From: an uncultured Granulosicoccaceae bacterium
GTDB lineage: Bacteria > Pseudomonadota > Gammaproteobacteria > JABXHR01
Reading direction: 5' to 3'
Assembly: GCA_937921805.1 (NCBI GenBank)
Contig: CAKZUS010000288.1
Span: 1-12,862 of the forward strand
DNA: 12,862 bases
Part shown: positions 1 through 6,880 of the stretch, in pieces
Layout: every line of letters starts with the position of its first letter
How positions within the stretch are numbered: position 1 is the stretch's first letter
The notes under the pieces: generated by a model
What the model saw: the letters and a program-made list of their open reading frames with translations, nothing else
The model's database searches: none
Told to the model about the DNA's origin: nothing
Program-made: the position numbers and the translations under genes

Positions 1-226
1 GTAGAGCAGGTAGCCAGTCGCTCTGGTATCGGCCACTGACGCCAAGTAGTGCGTGCTGCTGGAGCTTGCTGTCGAGATTACTGTCGAGATTACTGTTGAG
101 TTCAGCGACGGCACGTCGTAGCGCCACGCCGCTGAGTGCTGTATCGGCGTCAATGCTGATGATGCTGGTCATGGTCTCGTGGGCATGCTCACTCCCACTC
201 CCGTGCTCACTCCCGTGCTTACTCAT
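1..226 (-). CDS. Unrecognised protein, C-terminus cut by window edge
   Basis: A minus-strand frame runs from an ATG at 226-224 to the window edge with no stop (75 codons seen). I do not recognise the family. The N-terminus is rich in His, Ser, Gly and Glu (begins MSKHGSEHGSGSEHAHE), which could bind metal or simply be a low-complexity leader. A more ordinary stretch follows, with ALRRAVAEL and a short SNLD repeat. The ATG overlaps the stop of the upstream flavoprotein gene by 8 nt, and an AAGG sits a few bases before it, so translational coupling is likely. Two 12-bp in-frame tandem repeats lie inside the frame. The overlap and the long open frame make it credible as a gene. Its function is unknown. 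Confidence 0.6.
   Translation of the reverse strand, partial: MSKHGSEHGSGSEHAHETMTSIISIDADTALSGVALRRAVAELNSNLDSNLDSKLQQHALLGVSGRYQSDWLPAL
69..100. repeat. 12-bp tandem repeat inside the partial gene
   Basis: The unit CTGTCGAGATTA occurs twice in a row (69-80 and 81-92), followed by a degenerate partial third copy (CTGTTGAG, 93-100). On the coding (minus) strand this gives a repeated SNLD in frame. The unit is a multiple of three, so copy-number change would keep the reading frame. A second imperfect repeat of similar unit length (GTGCTCACTCCC type) lies at about 186-220 in the same gene and encodes the His/Gly/Ser-rich N-terminus. Confidence 0.7.
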
Positions 227-779
227 CGGAGGCCTTGAGATCGGGGACACCGGTTTCGTGGCCGTCGAGGCTTTCGCGATTGCGGCGCTGCCAATAGTCG
301 TAGAGCCCCTGCTCGCCCCAGCCGCGAACATGGTCGTGCAGCTCTTCGCGCTGACGCTGGAAGTCCATCAGTGGCACGCCCATGCCGCAGGAGGTCTGTA
401 CCAAGTCAATAGCGAGCGTAAAGACTTGCCGCGCGCCAACGAGGTCGGGGAAATCAGCGCTGACCGTGTCCCAGTCAGGGTCGCCAAAGTGACAGCACTG
501 GGCCTCGCCGTAGAGGCGCAGGATTTTGGGCTTGCCGACAAAAGCACAAAACATCAGCGTCATGCGTGGCGAGAGGCGCAAATGAGCGGCGGTTTCGTTG
601 CCGCTGCCAGTGGTGTTGAGCCACTTCACTGTATGGGCATCGACAACGCGCAGGCTGTCGAAGCCTTTGGGCGAGAGATTGACTCGGCCCTCGGGGGCGG
701 CGGTGGCAACGAAGTACATCTGCTGCGCCTGGATAAAGTCAATATGGGCAGCGTTGAGTTCGGGAAAGGGCTTAGCCAT
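219..779 (-). CDS. Pyridoxamine 5'-phosphate oxidase-family flavoprotein
   Basis: This encodes a 186-aa protein of the PNPOx-like split-barrel family, whose members usually bind FMN (some bind F420 or heme) and act as small oxidoreductases. Supporting features are an N-terminal strand segment MYFVATAAPEGRVNLSPKG (about 21-39), a core TGSGNETAAHL segment (about 57-67) typical of the barrel, and a C-terminal SCGMGVPLMDF motif (about 130-140) seen in a subgroup of uncharacterised PNPOx-like proteins. It is not PdxH itself, so substrate and reaction cannot be given. The start is supported by AGGAGAG just upstream. The start overlaps the stop of the HAD phosphatase gene by 8 nt and its own stop overlaps the next ATG by 8 nt, so the three genes look like one operon. 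Confidence 0.85.
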   Translation of the reverse strand: MAKPFPELNAAHIDFIQAQQMYFVATAAPEGRVNLSPKGFDSLRVVDAHTVKWLNTTGSGNETAAHLRLSPRMTLMFCAFVGKPKILRLYGEAQCCHFGDPDWDTVSADFPDLVGARQVFTLAIDLVQTSCGMGVPLMDFQRQREELHDHVRGWGEQGLYDYWQRRNRESLDGHETGVPDLKASDE

Positions 780-1497
780 GGTGCTCTCCTAGTGCGTGCA
801 CGAGATCGTGCAGGGTGTGAATCGTGAGGTCGGCCTCGGGAGCGCTATCGCTGGGGGCGAGAGCCCCGGCATTGAGTGGGCGCTGTATCCACGCGCTTTT
901 GAGTCCGGCATCGCGGGCGCCTTGTACATCGTCCACAACATTGTCGCCAACGTGCAAAACGGCGTGGGCAGGCAGACCAATGCGCTCTAGCATCAGTGCA
1001 AAGGCCTGAGTCTCGGGTTTGCGCACGCCAAGCTCCTGCGAGCGAAAATTGAAGTCAAACCTGTCGCGCAAAGGGGTGGCTTGCACCTCGGCATTGCCGT
1101 TGGTGAAGCTGATGAGCGTGTAGTGAAGGCGCAGCTGACGCAAAACGGGAACGACATCGGCAAAAGGCACGACGCGGCTGCGCCATCGCAACAAAATTTC
1201 CAGGGCGGGCGCGACGTGGGGGGAGTCGGCACCGAGGAGGTGCTCAAACCACAAACGCCGCAATGCGGTGAGATCATGTGCCAGTGCAGGATGGGCAGCA
1301 AAGAAAGCCGCGCCTTGTGCGCGCAGCTCACCAGGGTCTGTGAGTACTTCGGGACAATGCTGTTCCAGATAGCGATACACTGCTGCTTCAGCGCGCAACA
1401 AAGTCGGTAGCGTGGGCCAGAGAGTGTCATCGAGATCAAAGCTGATCGCCCGCACACCTTGCATAGTTTTGTGCCACATTTTTTTCTTACCGGCCAT
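772..1497 (-). CDS. yigB: HAD-superfamily phosphatase, YigB-like
   Basis: This is a 241-aa HAD hydrolase of subfamily IA. Motif I is FDLDDTLW with nucleophile Asp21 and Asp23, motif II is SFTNGN (Thr132), motif III is Lys160 in GVRKPE, and motif IV is HVGDNVVDD (Asp185, Asp189/190). The helical cap lies between motifs I and II. Overall layout and the ITNGN/HVGD context resemble E. coli YigB, which dephosphorylates 5-amino-6-(5-phospho-D-ribitylamino)uracil in riboflavin synthesis. Substrate range in this family is broad, so the symbol is tentative. The ATG at 1497 leaves only 27 bp to the divergent maeB start and has no clear Shine-Dalgarno. ATGs at 1479 or 1464 would fit the usual short N-terminus better. 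It heads the leftward three-gene set. Confidence 0.85.
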   Translation of the reverse strand: MAGKKKMWHKTMQGVRAISFDLDDTLWPTLPTLLRAEAAVYRYLEQHCPEVLTDPGELRAQGAAFFAAHPALAHDLTALRRLWFEHLLGADSPHVAPALEILLRWRSRVVPFADVVPVLRQLRLHYTLISFTNGNAEVQATPLRDRFDFNFRSQELGVRKPETQAFALMLERIGLPAHAVLHVGDNVVDDVQGARDAGLKSAWIQRPLNAGALAPSDSAPEADLTIHTLHDLVHALGEHHG

Positions 1498-1524
1498 CGT
1501 ACCGGTTTTTTGGATGAATGAACG

Positions 1525-3816
1525 ATGTCAGACGACCTGAAAACTGCGGCCTTGCGCTACCACGAATTTCCGAAGCCTGGAAAGTGGGAAATCACCCCGA
1601 CCAAACAAATGACCAACCAGCGCGACTTGGCCTTGGCCTATTCGCCTGGAGTCGCTGCGGCCTGTAGCGAGATTGAGCGCGACCCCCGCCTTGCCGATCG
1701 CTATACCAACCGGGCTAATTTGGTCGCTGTCATCAGTAACGGCACGGCCGTGTTGGGTTTGGGTGCGATCGGTGCGCTGGCATCAAAGCCAGTGATGGAA
1801 GGCAAGGCGGTGCTGTTTAAGAAGTTTGCCGACGTGAACTGCATTGACTTGGAGGTCAATGAAACCGATACCGAAAAGTTTGTCGAGATCGTCGCGGCGC
1901 TGGAACCGAGCTTCGGCGGCGTCAATCTCGAAGATATCAAAGCCCCGCAGTGCTTCGCAATCGAAAAAGCCTTGCGCGAGCGCATGAAGATTCCAGTGTT
2001 CCACGATGATCAGCACGGCACAGCAATCTGTGTCGCGGCAGGTATTCGCAATGGCTTGCGCGTGGCAAAGAAGTCGCTCGATGAGGTGCGTCTGGTGTGC
2101 TCTGGGGCGGGGGCAGCGGCGATTGCGTGTCTGAATCTATTGGTCGAGATGGGACTGCCTCGGCATCACATCACGATTTGTGATCGCAAGGGCGTGGTGT
2201 ACGTCGGCCGCGAGGCGCCATATGACGAATACAAGGCGCAGTACGCGCAAGATGGCAGTACGACGACGCTGAGCGAGGCGATGCAGGGGGCCGATATCTT
2301 CTTGGGTGTGTCGGGACCAGGATCGGTCTCAGCCGAGCAGATCGCGAGCATGGGGGATCGCCCGATGGTGTTTACCCTGGCGAATCCCGAGCCTGAAATT
2401 CGTCCCGAGATCGTCAAAGAGGTCAAGCCTGATGCGATGATTGCGACAGGACGCTCTGATTATCCCAATCAGATCAACAACGTATTGTGCTTTCCTTTTA
2501 TTTTTCGCGGTGCGCTGGATGTCGGCGCAACCGAGATCAATGAAGCGATGAAAATGGCAGCCGTGGAAGCCATCGCCGATATTGCGATGCGTGAGCCGTC
2601 GGATATTGTCGCGCGGGCCTACCAGGGCGTGGCACTGGAGTTTGGCGCTGAATACCTGATTCCCAAGCCCTTTGATCCGCGCCTGATGACCGATGTGCCG
2701 ATGCGTGTGGCCCAGGCGGCGATGGACAGCGGCGTGGCGAGCCGTCCGCTGGAGGATGTGCACCACTACCGCCGCACATTGCGCCAGTTTGTGATCCGCT
2801 CGGGCATGGTGATGGAGCCAGTCGTAGAGCGTGCCACCGAATCGACGCAGCGCATCGTATTTGCCGAAGGCGAGGACAAACGCGTGCTCAGCGCTATGCG
2901 CGACATTATTGCTGAAGGCATCTGCCGTCCTGTGATAATTGGGCGCACTGATGTGGTGATGGAGCACTTGCGCCAGCTGGGATTGCGCTACCAAGCGGGC
3001 AAGGAATTCGACTTAGTCGACCCGATTACTAATCCGCAATTCGAGGCGCACTGGAATCGCTATCACGCACTGATGGGGCGCCGAGGGGTGAGTCCCGGCG
3101 CGGCGCGCAATGCGGTGCAAGGCCAATCCACCGTGCTGGCGGCTTTGATGCTGGCAGGGGGGGAGGTCGATGCGATGATCTGCGGTGTCGTTGGGCGCTA
3201 TGCAGGGCACCTAGACATTGTGCGTGACATTATTGGCGTAAACCCCGGGCTGCACGATTGCGCAGCGCTTACCCTGTTGATCCTCAAAGGGGGGGCTTAC
3301 TTTATTACCGATACCCACGTCTCCGTGCGACCCAGTGCCGAGCAGATCGCCGAGAACACGGCGATGGCGGCCAAGCTGGTCGAACGCTTTGGCTTGGTGC
3401 CCAAAGCGGCGCTGCTCTCGCACTCGAACTTTGGTACCCGCGACAACCCCGATTCGCAGGTAATGCGCAACGCGCGTGAGCTACTCCAGAGCCATCATCC
3501 GATGCTGGCTGTAGAGGGTGAAATGCACGCCGATTCGGCGCTGGCAGAGGGGGTGCGCAACCGGGTGTTCCCGAATGCTCGCTTCCAGGGCGAGGCGAAT
3601 TTGCTGGTTTGCCCCAATTTAGACAGCGCCAATATCGCCTATAACATGGTCAAAATTCTGGGAGAAGCCGTGCCGGTCGGGCCAATGCTGATGGGCATGC
3701 GCCAGCCCGCTCATGTGATGACTGATTCGGCCACCGTGCGCGGAATCGTCAACATGGCGGCGGTAGCGGCCGTCGATGCGCAGCGGGCGAGGGAGTCATC
3801 GGGGGCATCAGAGTAG
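1525..3816 (+). CDS. maeB: NADP-dependent malic enzyme (MaeB, fused phosphotransacetylase-like domain)
   Basis: This encodes a 763-aa cytosolic enzyme that oxidatively decarboxylates malate to pyruvate and CO2, normally with NADP. The malic domain (about 18-160) has catalytic Tyr39 in LAYSPGV and Lys94 in EGKAVLF. Metal ligands are expected in VNLEDIKAP (Glu136-Asp137) and FHDDQHGTA (Asp161/162). The Rossmann domain (about 163-400) carries GAGAAA at 194-199. The remainder (about 430-750) is a PTA/PTB-like domain, which in MaeB proteins is regulatory (acetyl-CoA sensitive) and not known to catalyse acyl transfer. Length matches bacterial MaeB. It is divergent from the yigB-like gene with a very short spacer, so its promoter probably overlaps the start of that gene. 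No T3SS role is implied; it is likely core chromosome flanking the island. Confidence 0.95.
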   Translation: MSDDLKTAALRYHEFPKPGKWEITPTKQMTNQRDLALAYSPGVAAACSEIERDPRLADRYTNRANLVAVISNGTAVLGLGAIGALASKPVMEGKAVLFKKFADVNCIDLEVNETDTEKFVEIVAALEPSFGGVNLEDIKAPQCFAIEKALRERMKIPVFHDDQHGTAICVAAGIRNGLRVAKKSLDEVRLVCSGAGAAAIACLNLLVEMGLPRHHITICDRKGVVYVGREAPYDEYKAQYAQDGSTTTLSEAMQGADIFLGVSGPGSVSAEQIASMGDRPMVFTLANPEPEIRPEIVKEVKPDAMIATGRSDYPNQINNVLCFPFIFRGALDVGATEINEAMKMAAVEAIADIAMREPSDIVARAYQGVALEFGAEYLIPKPFDPRLMTDVPMRVAQAAMDSGVASRPLEDVHHYRRTLRQFVIRSGMVMEPVVERATESTQRIVFAEGEDKRVLSAMRDIIAEGICRPVIIGRTDVVMEHLRQLGLRYQAGKEFDLVDPITNPQFEAHWNRYHALMGRRGVSPGAARNAVQGQSTVLAALMLAGGEVDAMICGVVGRYAGHLDIVRDIIGVNPGLHDCAALTLLILKGGAYFITDTHVSVRPSAEQIAENTAMAAKLVERFGLVPKAALLSHSNFGTRDNPDSQVMRNARELLQSHHPMLAVEGEMHADSALAEGVRNRVFPNARFQGEANLLVCPNLDSANIAYNMVKILGEAVPVGPMLMGMRQPAHVMTDSATVRGIVNMAAVAAVDAQRARESSGASE

Positions 3817-4029
3817 CTGCTGATTTGTAATATTTTTGAAGCAATCAGCGCTAGAGCGGTGTAAAAACGTGTTGCAGAGATGCTGAATAGGAGCTTTCAG
3901 TATCATCTTTCCAAATGGATATTTGATAGTAATGCATTGAAATATAAGTTATTTTTTTTGTTTTCTGCTGATTCCGAGTAGAGCCTTGGTTTTTTGCATC
4001 AGCGCGGCATTGCCCGGATCATAGTCCTG

Positions 4030-4046
4030 GTGGGCAGTTGTCCCAC
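4030..4046. promoter_or_regulatory. Inverted repeat upstream of sctF1
   Basis: GTGGG and CCCAC are perfect inverted arms around a 7-nt centre. The repeat ends 8 nt before the TACAAC element at 4055. It could be an operator or a short hairpin. The stem is short, so chance is possible. A similar arrangement is seen before the sctV start. Confidence 0.35.
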
Positions 4047-4054
4047 TCTCTGTT

Positions 4055-4081
4055 TACAACCAAACTGATATTAGGAGAATT
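4055..4081 (+). promoter_or_regulatory. sctF1 leader with TACAAC element and Shine-Dalgarno
   Basis: TACAACCAAACTGATA (4055-4070) is nearly repeated before sctF2 (TACAACCAAGCTAATA at 4490-4505). An AGGAG at 4073-4077 follows, 7 nt before the ATG. TACAAC could be a -10-like element, although no good -35 is visible, or part of a conserved 5' leader. The strong ribosome-binding site fits a protein needed in high copy number. Confidence 0.5.
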
Positions 4082-4084
4082 TCT

Positions 4085-4273
4085 ATGGCTATTGAAAATA
4101 GCGGCTCTGGCGCGGTAAGCGGTTCAGCTCTGAACGATATGCAAGATCAGATGAGCCAGTCTCTGCAGTCGCAGATGCAAATGCAGACGGCTAACATCAA
4201 CTTCACTACTGGCTCTAACACCATTAAAGCCATGACTGATGCAGCCAAAGAGGCTGTGCGTAACGTGAAGTAA
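4085..4273 (+). CDS. sctF: Probable T3SS needle subunit, first copy (SctF)
   Basis: This encodes 62 aa with no signal peptide and no cysteine. The N-terminus is Ser/Gly/Ala-rich and flexible, the middle is Gln/Met-rich (QSLQSQMQMQ), and the C-terminal segment SNTIKAMTDAAKEAVRNVK ends the protein. The last 19 residues align without gaps, in position and pattern, with needle proteins such as Salmonella PrgI (SNTVKVFKDIDAAIIQNFR, recalled from memory), whose C-terminal helix lines the needle. It is shorter than typical needles (about 80 aa) and lacks the usual Pro-containing turn, so an Hrp-pilin/NopA-like subunit is the main alternative. Good Shine-Dalgarno, own terminator downstream, and position next to sctV support a structural T3SS role. 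A near-copy follows at 4523. Confidence 0.75.
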   Translation: MAIENSGSGAVSGSALNDMQDQMSQSLQSQMQMQTANINFTTGSNTIKAMTDAAKEAVRNVK

Positions 4274-4285
4274 GCGTTTTGCTTT

Positions 4286-4312
4286 CCCATCTGCTCTTTT
4301 GGGGTAGATGGG
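4286..4312 (+). terminator. Stem-loop directly after sctF1
   Basis: CCCATCT (4286-4292) pairs with AGATGGG (4306-4312) across a 13-nt loop, 12 nt past the sctF1 stop. No T-tract follows immediately. It may stabilise the 3' end of the short mRNA or work together with the stronger hairpin at 4326. Confidence 0.5.
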
Positions 4313-4325
4313 CCTTCTAAAAAAA

Positions 4326-4346
4326 CCGCGATCTCGCGGTTTTTTT
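4326..4346 (+). terminator. Rho-independent terminator after sctF1
   Basis: CCGCG-ATCT-CGCGG forms a compact GC stem, preceded by a run of A and followed by seven T (4340-4346). The flanking A/T tracts make it potentially active in both directions. It separates sctF1 from sctF2, so the second copy probably has its own promoter or depends on read-through. Confidence 0.85.
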
Positions 4347-4489
4347 ATGCATCAGACCTAGAGCACAGCTTGGGCAATATTTTTGTGAGCTAATCATCTG
4401 TTCGCGGCTGTTGTGTATTGCTGTTTGCTGCCGATAGAGTGATGATTATTGGCGGAGAGGGTCTCCTTCTCCTCTAATACATCTCTCTC

Positions 4490-4516
4490 TACAACCAAGC
4501 TAATACAACGCGGAGA
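4490..4516 (+). promoter_or_regulatory. sctF2 leader with TACAAC element and Shine-Dalgarno
   Basis: TACAACCAAGCTAATA (4490-4505) closely matches the sctF1 leader. GGAG at 4512-4515 lies 7 nt before the ATG at 4523 but only 1 nt before the ATG at 4517, so 4523 is the real start. The spacer between the sctF1 terminator and this leader (about 4347-4489) contains CT-rich tracts and no gene. Confidence 0.5.
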
Positions 4517-4522
4517 ATGACT

Positions 4523-4723
4523 ATGAGCATGGAAAGTGCAGCAGCAAGCGGCCAAAGTGGCGCAGTGAGCGAAAACTCTCTTGAGAGTATGCAAAACCAG
4601 ATGAGTAACTCTTTGCAGTCTCAGATGCAGATGCAAACGGCAAACATCAATTTCACCACTGGCAGTAACACGATCAAAGCGATGACCGACGCCGCGAAAG
4701 AGGCTGTGCGTAACGTGAAGTAA
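4523..4723 (+). CDS. sctF: Probable T3SS needle subunit, second copy (SctF)
   Basis: This 66-aa paralogue starts MSMESAAASGQSG. Its last 37 residues are identical to the first copy, while the N-terminal part differs by substitutions and a few extra residues. It has the same Gln/Met-rich centre and needle-like C-terminal helix ending in NVK. An in-frame ATG at 4517 exists, but the Shine-Dalgarno spacing rules it out. In the identical stretch 15 codons differ synonymously, so this is not a recent duplication. Two needle-type subunits could be alternative or mixed filament components, or a rod/needle or pilin pair. It has its own leader and terminator and converges on sctV. Confidence 0.75.
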   Translation: MSMESAAASGQSGAVSENSLESMQNQMSNSLQSQMQMQTANINFTTGSNTIKAMTDAAKEAVRNVK

Positions 4724-4774
4724 GCGTCAGCTTTCACGCAATGGTCGATCACTGCTTATTGCCGTGACAACAAA

Positions 4775-4808
4775 GCCGCCAAGAGAATGTCTCTTTGGCG
4801 GCTTTTTT
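4775..4808 (+). terminator. Rho-independent terminator after sctF2
   Basis: GCCGCCAAGAGA pairs with TCTCTTTGGCGGC (one bulged T) around a 3-nt ATG loop, followed by six T (4803-4808). It lies between the convergent sctF2 and sctV stops. On the minus strand the trailing T-run is only three bases, so termination of sctV here would be weaker. Confidence 0.9.
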
Positions 4809-4816
4809 ATGGGGGC

Positions 4817-6880
4817 CTACCCGGCTTGGATATGACCCATGGTGATGACGTTGACCTCCGGGGGCAGCTCCGTGCGCGCGAGCACCGTGATGACCAGGCC
4901 GTCTTCGAAGAACATGCGATAGAGGTGCGGGCGTAGATCGGCCGTTGTGAGCACTACATAGGGCGTGGGCTGCACTGGCAGGGCGGCCAGTTGCTGACGC
5001 AATGACTCGAGCAAAGACTTGCGGTACTGGGAGTCGAGTGCCAAAAACACCCCGCTGGAAGTCTGGCGTACGTTATTGCGCGCAGTGTCTTCGACTTTCG
5101 AGTCGAGCATGAGCACTGAGAGCTTGCCGCTACCGAGCGAGAGACGATGGCAGATTTGTCGGCGCAGTGCCAAGCGGGCATATTCTGCCAGTGCTGCAGG
5201 GTCTTTTTCTTTCTGCCCCCATTCGCAAAGCGCCTCAAGAATAAGCCGTACATGGCGTATCGGGACTTGCTCTGCAAGCAGGCGCTTGAGGACGTCGTTG
5301 ATGCGCAATAGGTTGATGACCTGCTGGGTCTCACTGACCAAATCGGCGTGCGTCTGGGCAGCTTGATCCAAGATGGCCTTGGTCTCTTGAATGCCGACAA
5401 ACTGCGCAGCATGCTGTAGCAGCACCTTTTCAAACAAATAGAGCAGTTGTGCCGGCGCGTCCATCGCGGTGAGAGCATGGGTGTTGAGCGCCGCTTGTTG
5501 CGCGTTGGCTACCCAAGCGAACTGCTCGCTTTCTGTGTCATAGGGCAGCTTGTGCTCTTGGAGCTGCTGGGCGGTGGCGTGCACCAAGAGGTGGCTGGAG
5601 CGCAGGCGTGCAAAGGGCAGGCTAGCGGGCACGTCATTGACATCAATATGGATGGCACCATCGTTCACTGCATCAGAAAAACGGATGGAGAAACGCGGGA
5701 ACGGCACCCCCATTTCCTGGGCGTAGCGCTCTCGCAAGGCACGCAGGTGCTGGTTGATCTCTGCGGGGCGAATCACATCGGCAAGTGAGGCGTCGAGTCG
5801 AATCAGCACAGGCGTGGTGGAGTTGAGCAAAGCGGCGGGTAGCTCCTCGACGCCGTCGCTCCAAAACACTTCCTTCTCGCCGCCCTCTGGCTCGCCTCGA
5901 TTGATGAATCGACCGATCACCCCAAATCCATACAGTCCAGCAAGGGCGGCGAGAACCAAAAAGATGACCGTCGGAAACCCGGGAACCAAAGCAAAGCCTG
6001 CCAGTACCACGGCACCGACCTGCAAGGCTCGTCGATCTTGGAGTAATTGCTGCGAGATGTCGGTGCCGAGGTCTTTTGATTCTTCATCTGCAACGCGGGT
6101 GACGATCATACCGGCGGCGATAGAGAGAAAGAGGGCGGGGATTTGGGCGACTAAGCCATCGCCTATGGTCAGTAGCGAATAGACCTGCACGGCATCGCGT
6201 AGCTCCATACCACGAGAGAAAGCACCGATGCCAATGCCTCCGAGCAGGTTGACGGCGATGATGATTAAGCCCGCAATCGCATCGCCCTTGACGAACTTCA
6301 TCGCGCCGTCCATGGCGCCATAGAGCTGGCTTTCTTTCTCTAGATAGGTGCGGCGGCGCTTGGCCTCGACGAGGTCGATAGAGCCGGCGCGCAAATCACT
6401 ATCGATACTGATTTGTTTGCCTGGCATGCCGTCGAGCGTAAAGCGTGCGCCGACCTCTGCGACACGCTCGGAGCCTTTGGTGATGACGACGAACTGCACG
6501 ATAGTGATGATCAAAAACACGACCAGGCCCACAATTAAATCTCCCGCAATGACGAGTGATCCAAAAGTCTCGACAATTTGTCCTGCATCGGCCTGCACCA
6601 AAATGAGCCGTGTCGTTGTGATGGAGAGCGAGAGGCGAAACAGCGTAGCGATGAGCAGCACTGAGGGCAGGGTGGTGAAGTGCACTGGGGTGCGCAGATA
6701 GACCGCCACCATGAGCATCACGATGCTCAAACCCATGTTGATGGCGATGAGGGTATCGACCAGTGCAGTGGGCAAGGGCAAGATCATCATGAAGATCACA
6801 AGCACGAGCAATATCGCCAGCACTAGGTCGCGTCGGGCGAGTAGTGCGGCAAGTCGGGACATCGAAGTTGAAGTGGCCAT
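4817..6880 (-). CDS. sctV: T3SS export gate protein SctV (LcrD/InvA/HrcV/FlhA family)
   Basis: This 687-aa inner-membrane protein forms the nonameric export gate and couples proton motive force to substrate export. The N-terminal third (about 15-310) is strongly hydrophobic with around eight transmembrane segments. The FHIPEP-family signature region RVAEVGARFTLDGMPGKQ is at about 138-155, just before SIDSDLRAGSIDL, in the cytoplasmic loop. The C-terminal half (about 340-687) is the soluble ring domain that docks chaperone-effector complexes. Length is normal for the family, with no break. A GGGAG Shine-Dalgarno lies just before the ATG. It is the only T3SS gene on the minus strand here. It diverges from the sctG-I-J operon and converges with the needle genes. 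Confidence 0.97.
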   Translation of the reverse strand: MATSTSMSRLAALLARRDLVLAILLVLVIFMMILPLPTALVDTLIAINMGLSIVMLMVAVYLRTPVHFTTLPSVLLIATLFRLSLSITTTRLILVQADAGQIVETFGSLVIAGDLIVGLVVFLIITIVQFVVITKGSERVAEVGARFTLDGMPGKQISIDSDLRAGSIDLVEAKRRRTYLEKESQLYGAMDGAMKFVKGDAIAGLIIIAVNLLGGIGIGAFSRGMELRDAVQVYSLLTIGDGLVAQIPALFLSIAAGMIVTRVADEESKDLGTDISQQLLQDRRALQVGAVVLAGFALVPGFPTVIFLVLAALAGLYGFGVIGRFINRGEPEGGEKEVFWSDGVEELPAALLNSTTPVLIRLDASLADVIRPAEINQHLRALRERYAQEMGVPFPRFSIRFSDAVNDGAIHIDVNDVPASLPFARLRSSHLLVHATAQQLQEHKLPYDTESEQFAWVANAQQAALNTHALTAMDAPAQLLYLFEKVLLQHAAQFVGIQETKAILDQAAQTHADLVSETQQVINLLRINDVLKRLLAEQVPIRHVRLILEALCEWGQKEKDPAALAEYARLALRRQICHRLSLGSGKLSVLMLDSKVEDTARNNVRQTSSGVFLALDSQYRKSLLESLRQQLAALPVQPTPYVVLTTADLRPHLYRMFFEDGLVITVLARTELPPEVNVITMGHIQAG

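Larger units (their letters stand above)
3817..4084. other. AT-rich spacer between maeB and first needle gene
   Basis: No convincing gene is present in these 268 bp. The first part holds an inverted repeat GCTGATT / AATCAGC (3819-3825 and 3843-3849, 17-nt loop with a T5 run) right after the maeB stop. It may act as a weak terminator but lacks a following T-tract. Bases about 3900-3965 are strikingly AT-rich compared with maeB, with a run of eight T at about 3952-3959. The last 60 bases hold a small hairpin and the sctF1 leader. I found no clear sigma-54, HrpL-box or PIP-box match. Confidence 0.6.

Noticed and set aside
66..827. Long plus-strand frame of 253 codons
   Set aside because: It runs antisense across the PNPOx-family gene, which has clear family motifs, a Shine-Dalgarno and operon overlaps. 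The plus frame has no recognisable protein features.
2329..2994. Minus-strand frame of 221 codons inside maeB
   Set aside because: It is antisense to a fully conserved malic enzyme, with His/Arg-rich low-quality composition typical of a shadow frame.
4394..4636. Minus-strand 80-codon frame opposite sctF2
   Set aside because: It is a His/Cys-rich antisense frame covering the leader and first half of a well-supported small gene.
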